A stretch of DNA of 64,000 nt, from contig NZ_NIRT01000014.1 in the NCBI RefSeq assembly GCF_003207795.1, positions 20,538-84,537 on the forward strand, written 5' to 3'. This stretch comes from Komagataeibacter nataicola. GTDB taxonomy: Bacteria > Pseudomonadota > Alphaproteobacteria > Acetobacterales > Acetobacteraceae. Below the pieces are notes generated by a model that saw nothing but the letters and a program-made list of their open reading frames with translations, was not told the origin of the DNA and did no database searches. Positions 8,151 to 15,285 of the stretch are shown here, one piece after another. Positions within the stretch are counted from its first letter, which is position 1. Every line of letters begins with the position of its first letter. A program made the position numbers and the translations under genes.

Positions 8151-8765
8151 CTACTTAGGGGGTGCAGCGTCCTTGTGGCCCAATAGCCGGTCCACGGCCT
8201 GCTGGTCCTTCTGGATCATTGACAGCAAGGTGCGGGCTGCTGGATCAGGCTTCCGGCGTCCCTGCTCCCAGTCGGCCATGGCAGAAGCGGTAAAGCCATA
8301 CCGCCTGGCAAATGCGGCCTGTGACATTGGGCAGTAGCGGCTTTGTGGATTTCGTGCGCCTCGCCTGATGCTGAATACGTCCACCACCTCCGGCGGCGTC
8401 CATTCGGATATGGGTTTGATACCTGTCATGCCGCATCATATTGCGGGCTGAACTACCCCGGCAATGCCGGGATTAACAGCCCAGTACGCGCGCGCACGCG
8501 AGGGACTGTGTTATTTTTGGCTGTATTCCGCCATTCCTGCGCAAAGTGCCTGTTAGCAAATGTTAGCATTGATGGGCTGGAATCCGTCACTCGGGAAATA
8601 CCCCGACTGGAGGCATGAAGCGGAGAATATGATACACGTCGAACAGGTCAACGCGCTTGTTAGAGCACGGGCGTGATACACATGGGACAGGTCCACGCGC
8701 GCGCAATAGTGCAGCAGGGCCATGACCCGCTTCGCTACGAGATACGCGCGCGCATGCGCGAGAGA
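7880..8765. repeat. Dispersed CG-alternating palindromic repeats (about eight copies)
   Basis: Units resembling TACGCGCGCGCATGCGCGAG occur at 7880-7896, 7939-7957, 8007-8025, 8061-8077, 8121-8142, 8483-8504, 8693-8709 and 8741-8765, on both sides of the XRE gene. They are mostly self-complementary runs of alternating C and G, found nowhere else in this window. Function unknown: protein-binding sites or structure-forming DNA are options. Confidence 0.55.
8151..8429 (-). CDS. Lone XRE-family (HigA/NadS-like) regulator
   Basis: A 92-residue protein whose core MSQAAFARRYGFTASAMADW followed by EQGRRKPDPAARTLLSMI (residues ~35-72) is the classic HTH of HigA2/NadS antitoxins that pair with RelE-type toxins. 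The family normally follows its toxin gene immediately; upstream on the same strand (8430-8800) no RelE-like protein is visible. It may be an orphan antitoxin, a relic, or a regulator of the surrounding repeats. Confidence 0.8.
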   Translation of the reverse strand: MTGIKPISEWTPPEVVDVFSIRRGARNPQSRYCPMSQAAFARRYGFTASAMADWEQGRRKPDPAARTLLSMIQKDQQAVDRLLGHKDAAPPK

Positions 8766-9237
8766 ATGCGGCAGGCTGCGTTTGATTTTTTTTCAAACGG
8801 AAATCAAAGCAGTTCCCATCAACCTGCTCCAATGCGTCTCAACACCTGAAGCCATTGAGTGCGAAGCGCGAGTAAAGCCGTGACCATAGGTAGGGTCACA
8901 CATCTTGCCGATCCATTTTCTGTCTTGTTCGGCCTCAAATGGCCCGACTTGGCCCTAAGCCAAGAAACAGCTTGTCCGGGCCGTTTAGGGCCAGCTCGGG
9001 CCGAGTTGGAACAAATCTGGGCTGGCAAGATGTGTGTGCCTACGTAGGCACCGGCCTGACTTGCATTGCATGCTCGACGTTGACGCGGGTGATCTGCTGG
9101 TGTGCCGCAATGCTCCAAAGACCCCTGGAAGGGGATGGTGCCGACACAGATGGCCGCCACAGCCTGTCAGGGACGTGCTCAGGCGTGTGTAACGGAATAA
9201 TCGTCTCCTGGTGACCGCATTGAGCGTTTGAGGCTTT
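8430..9237. other. Non-coding stretch with repeats and a long hairpin
   Basis: About 800 bases without a supported gene; the open frames here have no recognisable sequence. It holds three CG-rich repeat units (8483-8765) and the long inverted repeat described at 8888-9051. Confidence 0.5.
8888..9051. repeat. Long imperfect inverted repeat ending in a 16-bp palindrome
   Basis: CACACATCTTGCC (8897-8909) is perfectly complementary to GGCAAGATGTGTG (9024-9036). Inside, TGGCCCTAA pairs with TTAGGGCCA and the flanking CGGGCC/GGCCCG blocks also pair, giving a hairpin of ~140 bases. Its right edge runs into GTGCCTACGTAGGCAC (9036-9051), a perfect palindrome. It could be a MITE-like insertion, a structured RNA or a recombination/origin site. 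Confidence 0.55.
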
Positions 9238-9384
9238 CTGCGTACCTTTGTGGACGGCAGAGAAAACGACTATCCCCGAGAGATGGCTCTGGAGCACGCT
9301 ATCGGGGATAAGGTTGAGGCCGCGTATCGGAGGGGTGATCTATTCGATAAGCGGCGAGAAATGATGAGAGACTGGGGACGTTAG
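9238..9384 (+). pseudogene. C-terminal remnant of a second tyrosine integrase
   Basis: The frame reads RTFVDGRENDYPREMALEHA followed by IGDKVEAAYRRGDLFDKRRE and MMRDWGR, ending in TAG at 9384. It is closely similar to the last ~48 residues of the intact integrase (ALAHAVGNKVEAAYRRGDLF), including the catalytic His and the nucleophile Tyr. The rest of the gene is absent. DNA divergence from the intact copy suggests descent from another element rather than a recent duplication. Confidence 0.85.
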
Positions 9385-9738
9385 ACCTGAATAAATCCTT
9401 TTATGTCTCTTTGGATGCATGCAGTAAATTTCCCGCCGGTATTATCTTCCCAAGTTCCTTTTTCTAAACCACGTTCTCCTTTTATTTTTTTTCATCCAAG
9501 GAATTTCATTGGAGATGCAAGGGTCATCTTAGCCATAAGATAAGCATCTCTTTTTCTATACTTATGAATTTTTTTCATTTTACACTCACACTCGTTAAAA
9601 AATTGAAAATAGCCACAGAGCCTACCGATAACGTCACAAAGTCGTAGTGGCCCGCTGCGTGTCCGGGGGACTTTTGCCTTCTGACTTCCGTGACCGTTCC
9701 AGTGTCGTCGGGGATGGCATACGGCGGTACGTCCTTTG
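9385..9738. other. AT-rich non-coding stretch
   Basis: No gene recognised. The first ~220 bases are strikingly AT-rich with poly-T runs, unlike the flanks, and may be debris from a former insertion next to the integrase relic. Confidence 0.4.
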
Positions 9739-9936
9739 TCACCACGGCCGTCGAGATGCCTCGCATCGCGCCTGTAGCCGTTTCATCGCGTCCGGCGGCA
9801 TGGGCGCAGTCATCATGGCCCGGTAGTTCATGCACTCAGGTGTATCGTGCTGCCTATGTGGGGGATGCTGTGTGCAGCCCGCCAGCGTGAGACCAAGCAT
9901 GGCTGTAAGGCACCACCTCTTGAGCCTTTGCATCAC
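9739..9936 (-). CDS. Small putative lipoprotein
   Basis: A 65-residue protein with an N-terminal signal (MMQRLKRWCLTAMLGLTLAGC) ending in the lipobox LAGC, so Cys at about residue 21 should be lipidated. A purine-rich AAGGAAC precedes the GTG/ATG start. The mature part is only ~45 residues, with three further Cys/Met-rich segments. In phages and satellites small lipoproteins of this size are often Rz1-type spanins or superinfection-exclusion proteins, but neither is demonstrated here. Confidence 0.6.
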   Translation of the reverse strand: MMQRLKRWCLTAMLGLTLAGCTQHPPHRQHDTPECMNYRAMMTAPMPPDAMKRLQARCEASRRPW

Positions 9937-9984
9937 GCTTGTTCCTTCTTCAATCGCACCCCCACCGCCATTCTCGGCAGGGTA

Positions 9985-10242
9985 TTAATGGAATGCTCCA
10001 AGCAGCACTGCCACAATAAACCCGATGACCACCCACCCTAGAAAGCCATTCCACAGTTTGTTTTTCTGGTAATAGACTCGGTTGTAGGCGGCTTTCCTTG
10101 GATTGGTCAGCCACCCCCAACCGCGCGGGGCCTTAAGGCCAAGATTGTGCCTTATATAGCGTTTGTAGGAGGTCCTTGCCGCAATCTTCTTTCTCAGGCT
10201 GGGAATCCTTGGCCCAAAGCCCATTCCTCTTTTACGTGCCAT
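9985..10242 (-). CDS. Small basic phage-type protein with C-terminal membrane helix
   Basis: An 85-residue protein. The first ~60 residues are strongly basic (MARKRGMGFGPRIPSLRKKI), with a segment KAPRGWGWLTNPRKAAYNRVY that I associate with short proteins of unknown function in alphaproteobacterial prophages. A single hydrophobic helix (LGWVVIGFIVAVLLGAF) ends the protein. It lies between the lipoprotein and the nuclease-like gene, all on the minus strand. Function unknown. Confidence 0.65.
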   Translation of the reverse strand: MARKRGMGFGPRIPSLRKKIAARTSYKRYIRHNLGLKAPRGWGWLTNPRKAAYNRVYYQKNKLWNGFLGWVVIGFIVAVLLGAFH

Positions 10243-10272
10243 CGCAGGAATGCCGTCCTGAGTTCGACAGCA

Positions 10273-11415
10273 CTACGCATCAACCTTGGATCGCTTTCCT
10301 TTTGCACCCATGGCTTCAACGCGGGCTTTAAACACACTGAGAAGCTGATCGTCTATGCCGCCCAGTTCATCTGATTCAAACTCACCCCCAAATTCTTCAC
10401 CGAAGTCGAACGTATATTTGATACCCTTATCCTCATAAAAATCGAACAGACGTCCAGCCCGCTCCTTTCGGTAGAATACTACAAATTTTCCTTTGTAATC
10501 TTTATATTCAATACTGGTTATAGCATCGAATAATTCGTCACTATCCGCCAAGAACGCGAGCCGCCGTTTGGCATACTCATAAACTTCCAACTCGGTTTCT
10601 GTCGTGATGATACCATCTGCGGGTTTTGCATCGGGATCTACCTTCGGGACATCGGCAACCAGAACCGGCTTGTCAGCTTCCTTGTCCTTTACCGGGAGGT
10701 CTAGTCTCTGGAGAATGCGAAGGTTCACGAACTCAGCGAAGGCGCTTTTTGTCAGGTCCATATACTCGGCGACTGCCTTGGCGCGAATATGCTTGAGGCC
10801 AATATTTTGCAGCAAAAGGCGCACAAACGCCTCACTGGGTGATGCTGCAAGATCCTCGATCTGCTGAACGAGATTTTGGAAAACCAGCTTGCGTTTGGCT
10901 TCTGCCCCAATATTTTCAGGGTCGAAGTTGGACTTTTGAAGACTTTTCAACCCGTCGACAACGGAGTCCTCAATCTTCCCTTTTGCAATCTCCCGAAGGT
11001 CAAATGATAGAAAGGCGGTCGGGTCCATCATATTTGGCTCATCTGAGTCTGCATAGAACTCATAAACTAGGCCATCAGTGATAACGCCCATTTTTACTGT
11101 GTGGGCTGCATTAAAATATGACTTTAACTGTCCTCGGTCATCTTTCAATGGCGCACCTAGTGCCTTACACTCGATTGCAATTACCGGCTGTCCTTCACGA
11201 AGGACAGCATAGTCCACTCTATTTTTGTATTTTTCTGAAAAATCTGCGTGATGTTCCGGGCACACTTCGTCCGGATTCATGATGTCATATCCCAAGAACT
11301 GCAAAAATGGCAGAACAAGGAACATTTTTGTGGCTTCTTCATTGCTGCAACGCGGAGCAAGGCCAACCATGCGTTCTGAAAATGCTTTAAACTTTTGTCG
11401 AAAATCGTCTGACAT
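10273..11415 (-). CDS. Stand-alone HsdR N-terminal-like nuclease domain protein
   Basis: A 380-residue protein of the type annotated as 'type I restriction enzyme R protein N-terminal domain' (COG4748 style). The PD-(D/E)xK core is visible: RVDYAVL (Asp ~67), then VIAIECKA (Glu and Lys ~81-83). There is no helicase motor, and no HsdM or HsdS nearby, so it is not a working type I restriction system. Such free-standing proteins are common in prophages and defence islands, and a nuclease-based exclusion role is possible. A perfect palindrome lies 12 bases before the start codon (11427-11441). Confidence 0.82.
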   Translation of the reverse strand: MSDDFRQKFKAFSERMVGLAPRCSNEEATKMFLVLPFLQFLGYDIMNPDEVCPEHHADFSEKYKNRVDYAVLREGQPVIAIECKALGAPLKDDRGQLKSYFNAAHTVKMGVITDGLVYEFYADSDEPNMMDPTAFLSFDLREIAKGKIEDSVVDGLKSLQKSNFDPENIGAEAKRKLVFQNLVQQIEDLAASPSEAFVRLLLQNIGLKHIRAKAVAEYMDLTKSAFAEFVNLRILQRLDLPVKDKEADKPVLVADVPKVDPDAKPADGIITTETELEVYEYAKRRLAFLADSDELFDAITSIEYKDYKGKFVVFYRKERAGRLFDFYEDKGIKYTFDFGEEFGGEFESDELGGIDDQLLSVFKARVEAMGAKGKRSKVDA

Positions 11416-11426
11416 ATTCGTCTCTC

Positions 11427-11441
11427 TTAGAAATTTTCTAA
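11427..11441. promoter_or_regulatory. Palindromic operator before the nuclease-like gene
   Basis: TTAGAAATTTTCTAA is a perfect 7+1+7 palindrome 12 bp upstream of the ATG at 11415, suited to repression or start-site control. Confidence 0.5.
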
Positions 11442-11551
11442 AAGTTACGAATTAAGGCAATTCTATGAAAATCTTTTCAGAAAATTACAGATATACGGTT
11501 TCTGAATAATATTCCCACACGCATTGAATCAAACGGAAAACTTGTTCGATT

Positions 11552-11743
11552 TTACTCTTTATCTGCCTCAAGTCCCTTCGCAATTAGGCGGCGGATGGCT
11601 TCTGCACGGGTGATGCCGTGACTGGCTGCCCATGCATCAATCAACCTCATTTCTTCATCGGTGACGCGAGCAGCTACATGAGATCGTTCGCCTGTTTTAG
11701 GCCGACCTCTGTTTTTTTGGTTACCAGTTATTGACGCTATCAT
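11552..11743 (-). CDS. Ribbon-helix-helix (CopG/Arc-type) DNA-binding protein
   Basis: A 63-residue protein. The N terminus is basic (GNQKNRGRPKTGER), followed by the strand HVAARVTDEEMRLIDAWAAS and the second helix GITRAEAIRRLIAKGLEAD, the typical RHH layout. It probably represses itself: the palindrome TGGTTACCA occurs at 11718-11726 inside its start region and at 11750-11758 just upstream, 32 bp apart (about three helical turns). It lies between the leftward gene block and the rightward small-gene chain, a good place for a switch. Confidence 0.85.
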   Translation of the reverse strand: MIASITGNQKNRGRPKTGERSHVAARVTDEEMRLIDAWAASHGITRAEAIRRLIAKGLEADKE

Positions 11744-11758
11744 TTTTATTGGTTACCA
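11718..11758. promoter_or_regulatory. Paired operator sites flanking the RHH gene start
   Basis: TGGTTACCA at 11718-11726 and 11750-11758, 32 bp apart, straddle the start codon at 11743. Phase-matched palindromes are typical RHH binding sites. Confidence 0.6.
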
Positions 11759-11799
11759 AAAAAGCAGGCCGGAAGGAAGCGGCAACTTCCAACCGGCCT
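11758..11799 (-). terminator. Strong hairpin with T-tract reading leftward, before the RHH gene
   Basis: AGGCCGG (11766-11772) pairs with CCGGCCT (11793-11799) with an inner GGAAG/CTTCC stem; on the minus strand it is followed by six T. No minus-strand gene lies directly upstream, so it may be an attenuator in the RHH leader or block antisense reading from the right. Confidence 0.6.
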
Positions 11800-11827
11800 T
11801 AACCACAACCGAACCGGAGTTTCGGCA

Positions 11828-12079
11828 ATGGCTAATCGTGCCTATAGCACGCCCAGACACACATGGGCATGCTCCCGGCTGGGTACAAGCGTACTCGGCT
11901 CCCTTTTTCCCAAAACCGGGAAAGACCCCTTACTAACATCCGAGCATCTGGCGGCCGGGCTGATCTTCCCCGCGCTGCTTCTGCTCGCCCTGGCCGGGTT
12001 CGCCCAACCGGAGGTTCTGCGGCACGGTGCCGCGAAACCCCACCCCACAGTGATCGCGCTGGCGGAGGTGGCCCGATGA
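11828..12079 (+). CDS. Small hypothetical protein, first of the coupled chain
   Basis: An 83-residue frame from ATG 11828 ending in TGA at 12079, where it overlaps the next gene's ATG (ATGA). A hydrophobic stretch near residue 48 (GLIFPALLLLALAGF) predicts one membrane helix. The N terminus has no recognisable motif. It is supported mainly by its perfect coupling to the following gene; the start could lie further in. Confidence 0.45.
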   Translation: MANRAYSTPRHTWACSRLGTSVLGSLFPKTGKDPLLTSEHLAAGLIFPALLLLALAGFAQPEVLRHGAAKPHPTVIALAEVAR

Positions 12080-12273
12080 GCGAGACACCACAGAACCGCG
12101 TGCATGCTGTTGTGTGCGATTTGCGCGCTCTGTCCGAGATACTGGACGCCCTTATCACCGCCTCGGAGCCAGTTCCGTTGGAATGGATGCACAAATGGGT
12201 AAAGCGCCTCCACACCGAACTGGATGTGGCATGGCTGGCCCTTCCCGATGAGCGCCGGGAGAGAGCCAAATGA
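12076..12273 (+). CDS. Small hypothetical protein (65 aa)
   Basis: Begins MSETPQNRVHAVVCDLRALS at the ATGA overlap with the preceding gene and ends in an ATGA overlap with the next. A longer in-frame start exists at 11863, but the coupled ATG is far more likely. Predicted mainly helical and soluble. Not recognised. Confidence 0.6.
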   Translation: MSETPQNRVHAVVCDLRALSEILDALITASEPVPLEWMHKWVKRLHTELDVAWLALPDERRERAK

Positions 12274-12530
12274 ACAGTCCCATCCGCAAGGCCACCATGG
12301 CTGCTCTTGCCGCTGATCGCCGGTGCTGGAAGGAACCCGCCACCATCGACGCGGAAACACAGATGCGGCGTTTTGGCGCGGCCTACCGCAAGGTCATCCG
12401 CACGCCCGTCCGAACTCTTTCCGATCTACAGGACAAAGCCCGGCTGGTGATGCTGTGTAATCCGAAGCCCGACACCATAGAGGGCAGCCTTGCCCGTGAC
12501 ATTCTGGCGCTGAAAGGGGGCGCGAAATGA
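12270..12530 (+). CDS. Small hypothetical protein (86 aa)
   Basis: Begins MNSPIRKATMAALAADRRCW and shares ATGA overlaps with both neighbours. Basic N-terminal half, helical. Not recognised; its support is the conserved overlap spacing and coding-like composition. Confidence 0.6.
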   Translation: MNSPIRKATMAALAADRRCWKEPATIDAETQMRRFGAAYRKVIRTPVRTLSDLQDKARLVMLCNPKPDTIEGSLARDILALKGGAK

Positions 12531-12772
12531 GCAAGAACGATTTCAGCACGGCTATCTACGCCCTCGGCTGGCAGGAGCGATCCCTGAGCAACGTAAGCAA
12601 TGTGCTGCGTGCGCTTGCGCACGATATGGAGATTACGGAAGTCCCGAACGACAGTAACAGAGACCACTGGATGGATGTGGCTCACTGGCTGTCCGACTAC
12701 ACCAAAAAGATGCAGGCGAATGCCAGCGCGGACATTAACGCTGCCAAAAATGGCGGGGTGTACCCGAAATGA
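12527..12772 (+). CDS. Small hypothetical protein (81 aa)
   Basis: Begins MSKNDFSTAIYALGWQERSL, ATGA-coupled on both sides. The sequence suggests a compact helical protein (ALAHDMEI, HWMDVAHWLSDYTKKM). Not recognised. Confidence 0.6.
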   Translation: MSKNDFSTAIYALGWQERSLSNVSNVLRALAHDMEITEVPNDSNRDHWMDVAHWLSDYTKKMQANASADINAAKNGGVYPK

Positions 12773-12996
12773 GCGACCTTCTACAAATCGACATCAAGCA
12801 GGTCAGGGCAGCCCAGAACGCTAGCCATTATCTCGCACGTCTCGCCATCCTCATGCGCTGGGCCGGAGAGGGGATGACAGCTACCGCCAGCCGGTCGGGC
12901 CTGACCCCGGCACAGGCGCAATCCTTTGGGCTGGCTATCACGTGGGCTGCTGACGAAATCGAGCGGCAATGCATCACCATTGATGAGGCGATTTGA
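12769..12996 (+). CDS. Small hypothetical protein (75 aa)
   Basis: Begins MSDLLQIDIKQVRAAQNASH. Helical, amphipathic, ATGA-coupled to the preceding gene; the next gene starts 1 bp after its stop. Not recognised. Confidence 0.6.
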   Translation: MSDLLQIDIKQVRAAQNASHYLARLAILMRWAGEGMTATASRSGLTPAQAQSFGLAITWAADEIERQCITIDEAI

Positions 12997-12997
12997 G

Positions 12998-13120
12998 ATG
13001 AAACGCTTCCTCATCAACGCCGCCCTATTCTTCCTTATCCCCCTTACCGGCATCGCCGTCCGTATCAGTGGCGCGATGCTTCGGCTGTCAAACCACATGT
13101 GGCAGGAGGTGAAGCCATGA
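12998..13120 (+). CDS. Membrane micro-protein (40 aa)
   Basis: MKRFLINAALFFLIPLTGIA followed by VRISGAMLRLSNHMWQEVKP. One membrane helix makes up most of the protein. The start is ATG at 12998, directly after the previous stop; the stop overlaps the next ATG. A longer frame from 12926 exists but would overlap the preceding gene deeply. Function unknown. Confidence 0.55.
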   Translation: MKRFLINAALFFLIPLTGIAVRISGAMLRLSNHMWQEVKP

Positions 13121-13413
13121 CGTCGGATGAAGCATACGCCACGCTGTTTGGAGAACCTGACCCGATCCGGCGCGGGAAGCGATGGGCCGAGACCGTGTGG
13201 GGCGTGAATGGCCTGCCGTTACGGGAGGCGCAAAGGCTGGTGCAGGCGGAAGCCGAGGCCATGCGCAACAGGCTGAAAGACGCTCCATGCGCCAGATTTG
13301 AGCATGAAGGTATCCCGTTGGTGGATCGGCATGTGGGCTATTTCACCGTGGCGGCCAAAGCGCGTCTGTATGACCTCTATATGGCTCACCAGCATCACAG
13401 GGGGCACGCATGA
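13117..13413 (+). CDS. Small hypothetical protein (98 aa)
   Basis: Begins MTSDEAYATLFGEPDPIRRG at the ATGA overlap with the micro-protein gene and ends in an ATGA overlap with the next. GGCAGGAGG stands 10 bp upstream as a good ribosome-binding site. Not recognised. Confidence 0.62.
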   Translation: MTSDEAYATLFGEPDPIRRGKRWAETVWGVNGLPLREAQRLVQAEAEAMRNRLKDAPCARFEHEGIPLVDRHVGYFTVAAKARLYDLYMAHQHHRGHA

Positions 13414-13739
13414 GCCGCCCCGCACGCATCTGGTCTGCCCGCGCCCTCCGCCGGATTGAACACCTCCGCAAAGAGGGTCTGTCATGGCGTGAGGTAGGCG
13501 AGGCGATGGGCAGCAGTTCCGCGTCCTGCCACCGGGCATGGCGCGCGCATACCGCGCCACCCAGCCTCGCAACGCCCGATCGGCTGGCAGTCATACAGGC
13601 TGCCACTACGGAAATCAGTGTCATGGCCGGGATACTGGCCCGCATGGCGGAGGGGGACAAACAGACCGGCACTGAGTTGGCATGGCTGGCCGATGGGATC
13701 GGTCGGTATGCCCACGCCATTGAGGACTGTATTTCATGA
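13410..13739 (+). CDS. Small helix-turn-helix protein (109 aa)
   Basis: The N-terminal third has an HTH reading ARALRRIEHLRKEGLSWREV followed by GEAMGSSSASCHRAWRAH, similar to the GcrA/homeodomain-like type used in phage regulators. The C-terminal part is helical. ATGA-coupled on both sides. Likely a DNA-binding regulator of the chain or of replication; partner DNA unknown. Confidence 0.65.
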   Translation: MSRPARIWSARALRRIEHLRKEGLSWREVGEAMGSSSASCHRAWRAHTAPPSLATPDRLAVIQAATTEISVMAGILARMAEGDKQTGTELAWLADGIGRYAHAIEDCIS

Positions 13740-13912
13740 GAAACGATGTAGGGCTTAACCGTGAGGTTAACCCTCCCTGCTGTTTGCCAGGCAGGGAATT
13801 GGCACTTGTGAACAAAAGCCGGATTCCCCAAGCGGTTTGTCCTCATTTCGTTCTGATGGATGCAAAGGCAGTTTCCTATGCGATCAACTACATGCCCATA
13901 AGAGGCCCATAG
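13736..13912 (+). CDS. Possible last small gene of the chain (58 aa)
   Basis: An uninterrupted frame starting at the ATGA overlap with the HTH gene (MRNDVGLNREVNPPCCLPGR) and ending with TAG at 13910-13912. It continues the coupling pattern of the genes before it. A hairpin (TCCCTGC/GCAGGGA, ~13774-13798) lies within it, so the alternative is that this is just a 3' untranslated region. Confidence 0.4.
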   Translation: MRNDVGLNREVNPPCCLPGRELALVNKSRIPQAVCPHFVLMDAKAVSYAINYMPIRGP

Positions 13913-14329
13913 AAGCCCGTGCAGGGGGATCAAATATCTTTTTGTCTACCTATAGCCGTACATTTCTAAAGCCGTTCTGTGCGGCATAGAAAGGCCTTGC
14001 GGCATTAGGTATTGGAACGGGCATGTTTTGGGGTGTATAGAGAATCAGTGGCGCGTGACTCGCTTCTTCGGGAGCGCGTCGCCAAAAGAAAAGCCGCCCG
14101 GTGCGCCAACACCGAAAGCGGCTTTTCGTTGGTAGTGTCATTGCTATCAGGACGGCGGAAAACCGCCAATCCTGTTAGAAAAACTACAGGTTCCATTCCG
14201 TGGGTTCCTGTCGGTTTCCCTAACAGGACTTAAGTTTGGTTGACAAGGATAATCTGTGCATTTCTGCACAGGCCCTTGTGCTTCCTGACGCCCTGATAGC
14301 ACCCTGAAACCCTTGGTTTGCGGTGCTTT
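13913..14329. other. Intergenic stretch before the excisionase-like genes
   Basis: No gene supported. It holds the bidirectional hairpin at 14088-14127 and, further on, probably the promoter for the 14330-17822 operon (AT-rich around 14230-14265). Confidence 0.4.
14088..14127. terminator. Bidirectional hairpin terminator
   Basis: GAAAAGCCGC (14088-14097) pairs with GCGGCTTTTC (14118-14127), giving A-rich and T-rich flanks on both strands. It would end the small-gene chain transcript. Confidence 0.65.
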
Positions 14330-14581
14330 ATGACCGAAGAAAACGACGACCTGATCCCTTTTGCCGATGCGATTGCGGAACTGAACAGCCAGCGTGCGAC
14401 TCGGGGCGCTGGCGATAGCTTCCATGCGATGACGACGGCTTACTCCTACGCGGCAAGCGGGATGATCCCCACAATCAAGCGGGGCCGCTTCCGCTTCGTG
14501 CGCCGGTCTGACCTGCCTGTGATTGCTGCCCGCCTGCCTGTTGGCCGGACTGGCTGCGTGACCTCCCACGCTATGGCTTGA
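14330..14581 (+). CDS. Small DNA-binding protein, possible excisionase/regulator (83 aa)
   Basis: Begins MTEENDDLIPFADAIAELNS at ATG 14330. The C-terminal half (YAASGMIPTIKRGRFRFVRR followed by SDLPVI) has the layout of a MerR/Xis-type winged helix: a recognition segment then a basic wing. It is four bases from the next gene, also HTH. Likely controls excision or replication genes downstream; inferred. Confidence 0.55.
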   Translation: MTEENDDLIPFADAIAELNSQRATRGAGDSFHAMTTAYSYAASGMIPTIKRGRFRFVRRSDLPVIAARLPVGRTGCVTSHAMA

Positions 14582-14585
14582 GGGG

Positions 14586-14822
14586 GTGCGCGTGACTGCT
14601 GGCGGCAATGAGAAGGCACCTCCGCATTACGTATCGGTGGTTGAGTGGGTGGCGCGGACGGGCATGTCCCGCACGGAAACGTATCGCAAGTTGAATGACG
14701 GCAAGCTGATCGCAAAGAAGCTGGGACGCCGGACGGTGATTGATTTCCGGGCGGGACTGGCATGGCTTGCGTCCCTTCCCAGCGCAACATTCATCCCAAA
14801 AAGCAACGGCCCCCGTCATTAA
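14586..14822 (+). CDS. AlpA/excisionase-like helix-turn-helix protein (78 aa)
   Basis: The core YVSVVEWVARTGMSRTETYR then KLNDGKLIAKKLGRRTVIDF is a HTH_17/AlpA-type winged helix. The start is GTG at 14586 or 14592. Such proteins act as Xis or as transcription activators of integrase in P4-type islands. It precedes the primase genes by ~115 bp. Confidence 0.7.
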   Translation: MRVTAGGNEKAPPHYVSVVEWVARTGMSRTETYRKLNDGKLIAKKLGRRTVIDFRAGLAWLASLPSATFIPKSNGPRH

Positions 14823-14871
14823 CTGAGGGAGCCGCGCCGGTGATGTGTGCTGTTGAAGGCCACATACACTA

Positions 14872-14886
14872 TACGTCACCGACGTA
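14872..14886. promoter_or_regulatory. Palindrome before the primase operon
   Basis: TACGTC-ACC-GACGTA is a 15-bp inverted repeat 52 bp upstream of the primase-like gene, a likely operator for one of the small HTH proteins. Confidence 0.45.
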
Positions 14887-14937
14887 GGATTTCCCAGGTA
14901 AAATGACGGGCGCGCCTGAAAAGATGGCAAGCCTGAC

Positions 14938-15285
14938 ATGGCAGAAACACATGCACACCCGGAATCCGTACGCGCGAATCCGGGGGGTAAAATAGACTTC
15001 CAGACAGTCAACCGCGCAGCCCTTGGCGTGCTGACAGCCCTGCTCCTGCGCTGGCTGCCAGACGGTAAGCGTGAGGGGCACGAATGGGTGTCGCGGAACC
15101 CGCGCCGGGGTGATCGTAATCCGGGTTCGTTCAAAGTGAACATGAACACGGGCCGATGGTCTGATTTCGCCACGGGCGACCGGGGCGGTGATCCCGTATC
15201 CCTTGCGGCCTATCTGTTTGGACTGTCCCAGCTTGAGGCGGCGCAACAGCTTTCCATTATGCTTGGCATGGAGGTGCGGCCATGA
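14938..15285 (+). CDS. Primase N-terminal-like protein (CHC2-like fold without cysteines)
   Basis: A 115-residue protein. The central part (HEWVSRNPRRGDRNPGSFKV, then NTGRWSDFATGDRGGDPVSL) is the pattern of the DNA-binding zinc-finger domain of primases, but the zinc-binding Cys/His are missing. It overlaps the primase-helicase gene by 4 bp (ATGA), so the two products probably form one primase in two pieces, the small one recognising template. Family knowledge supports the role; activity is not shown. Confidence 0.7.
   Translation: MAETHAHPESVRANPGGKIDFQTVNRAALGVLTALLLRWLPDGKREGHEWVSRNPRRGDRNPGSFKVNMNTGRWSDFATGDRGGDPVSLAAYLFGLSQLEAAQQLSIMLGMEVRP

Noticed and set aside
7777..8337. 186-aa frame
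   Set aside because: It spans CG-repeat units and runs antisense over the XRE gene; residue composition is not protein-like.
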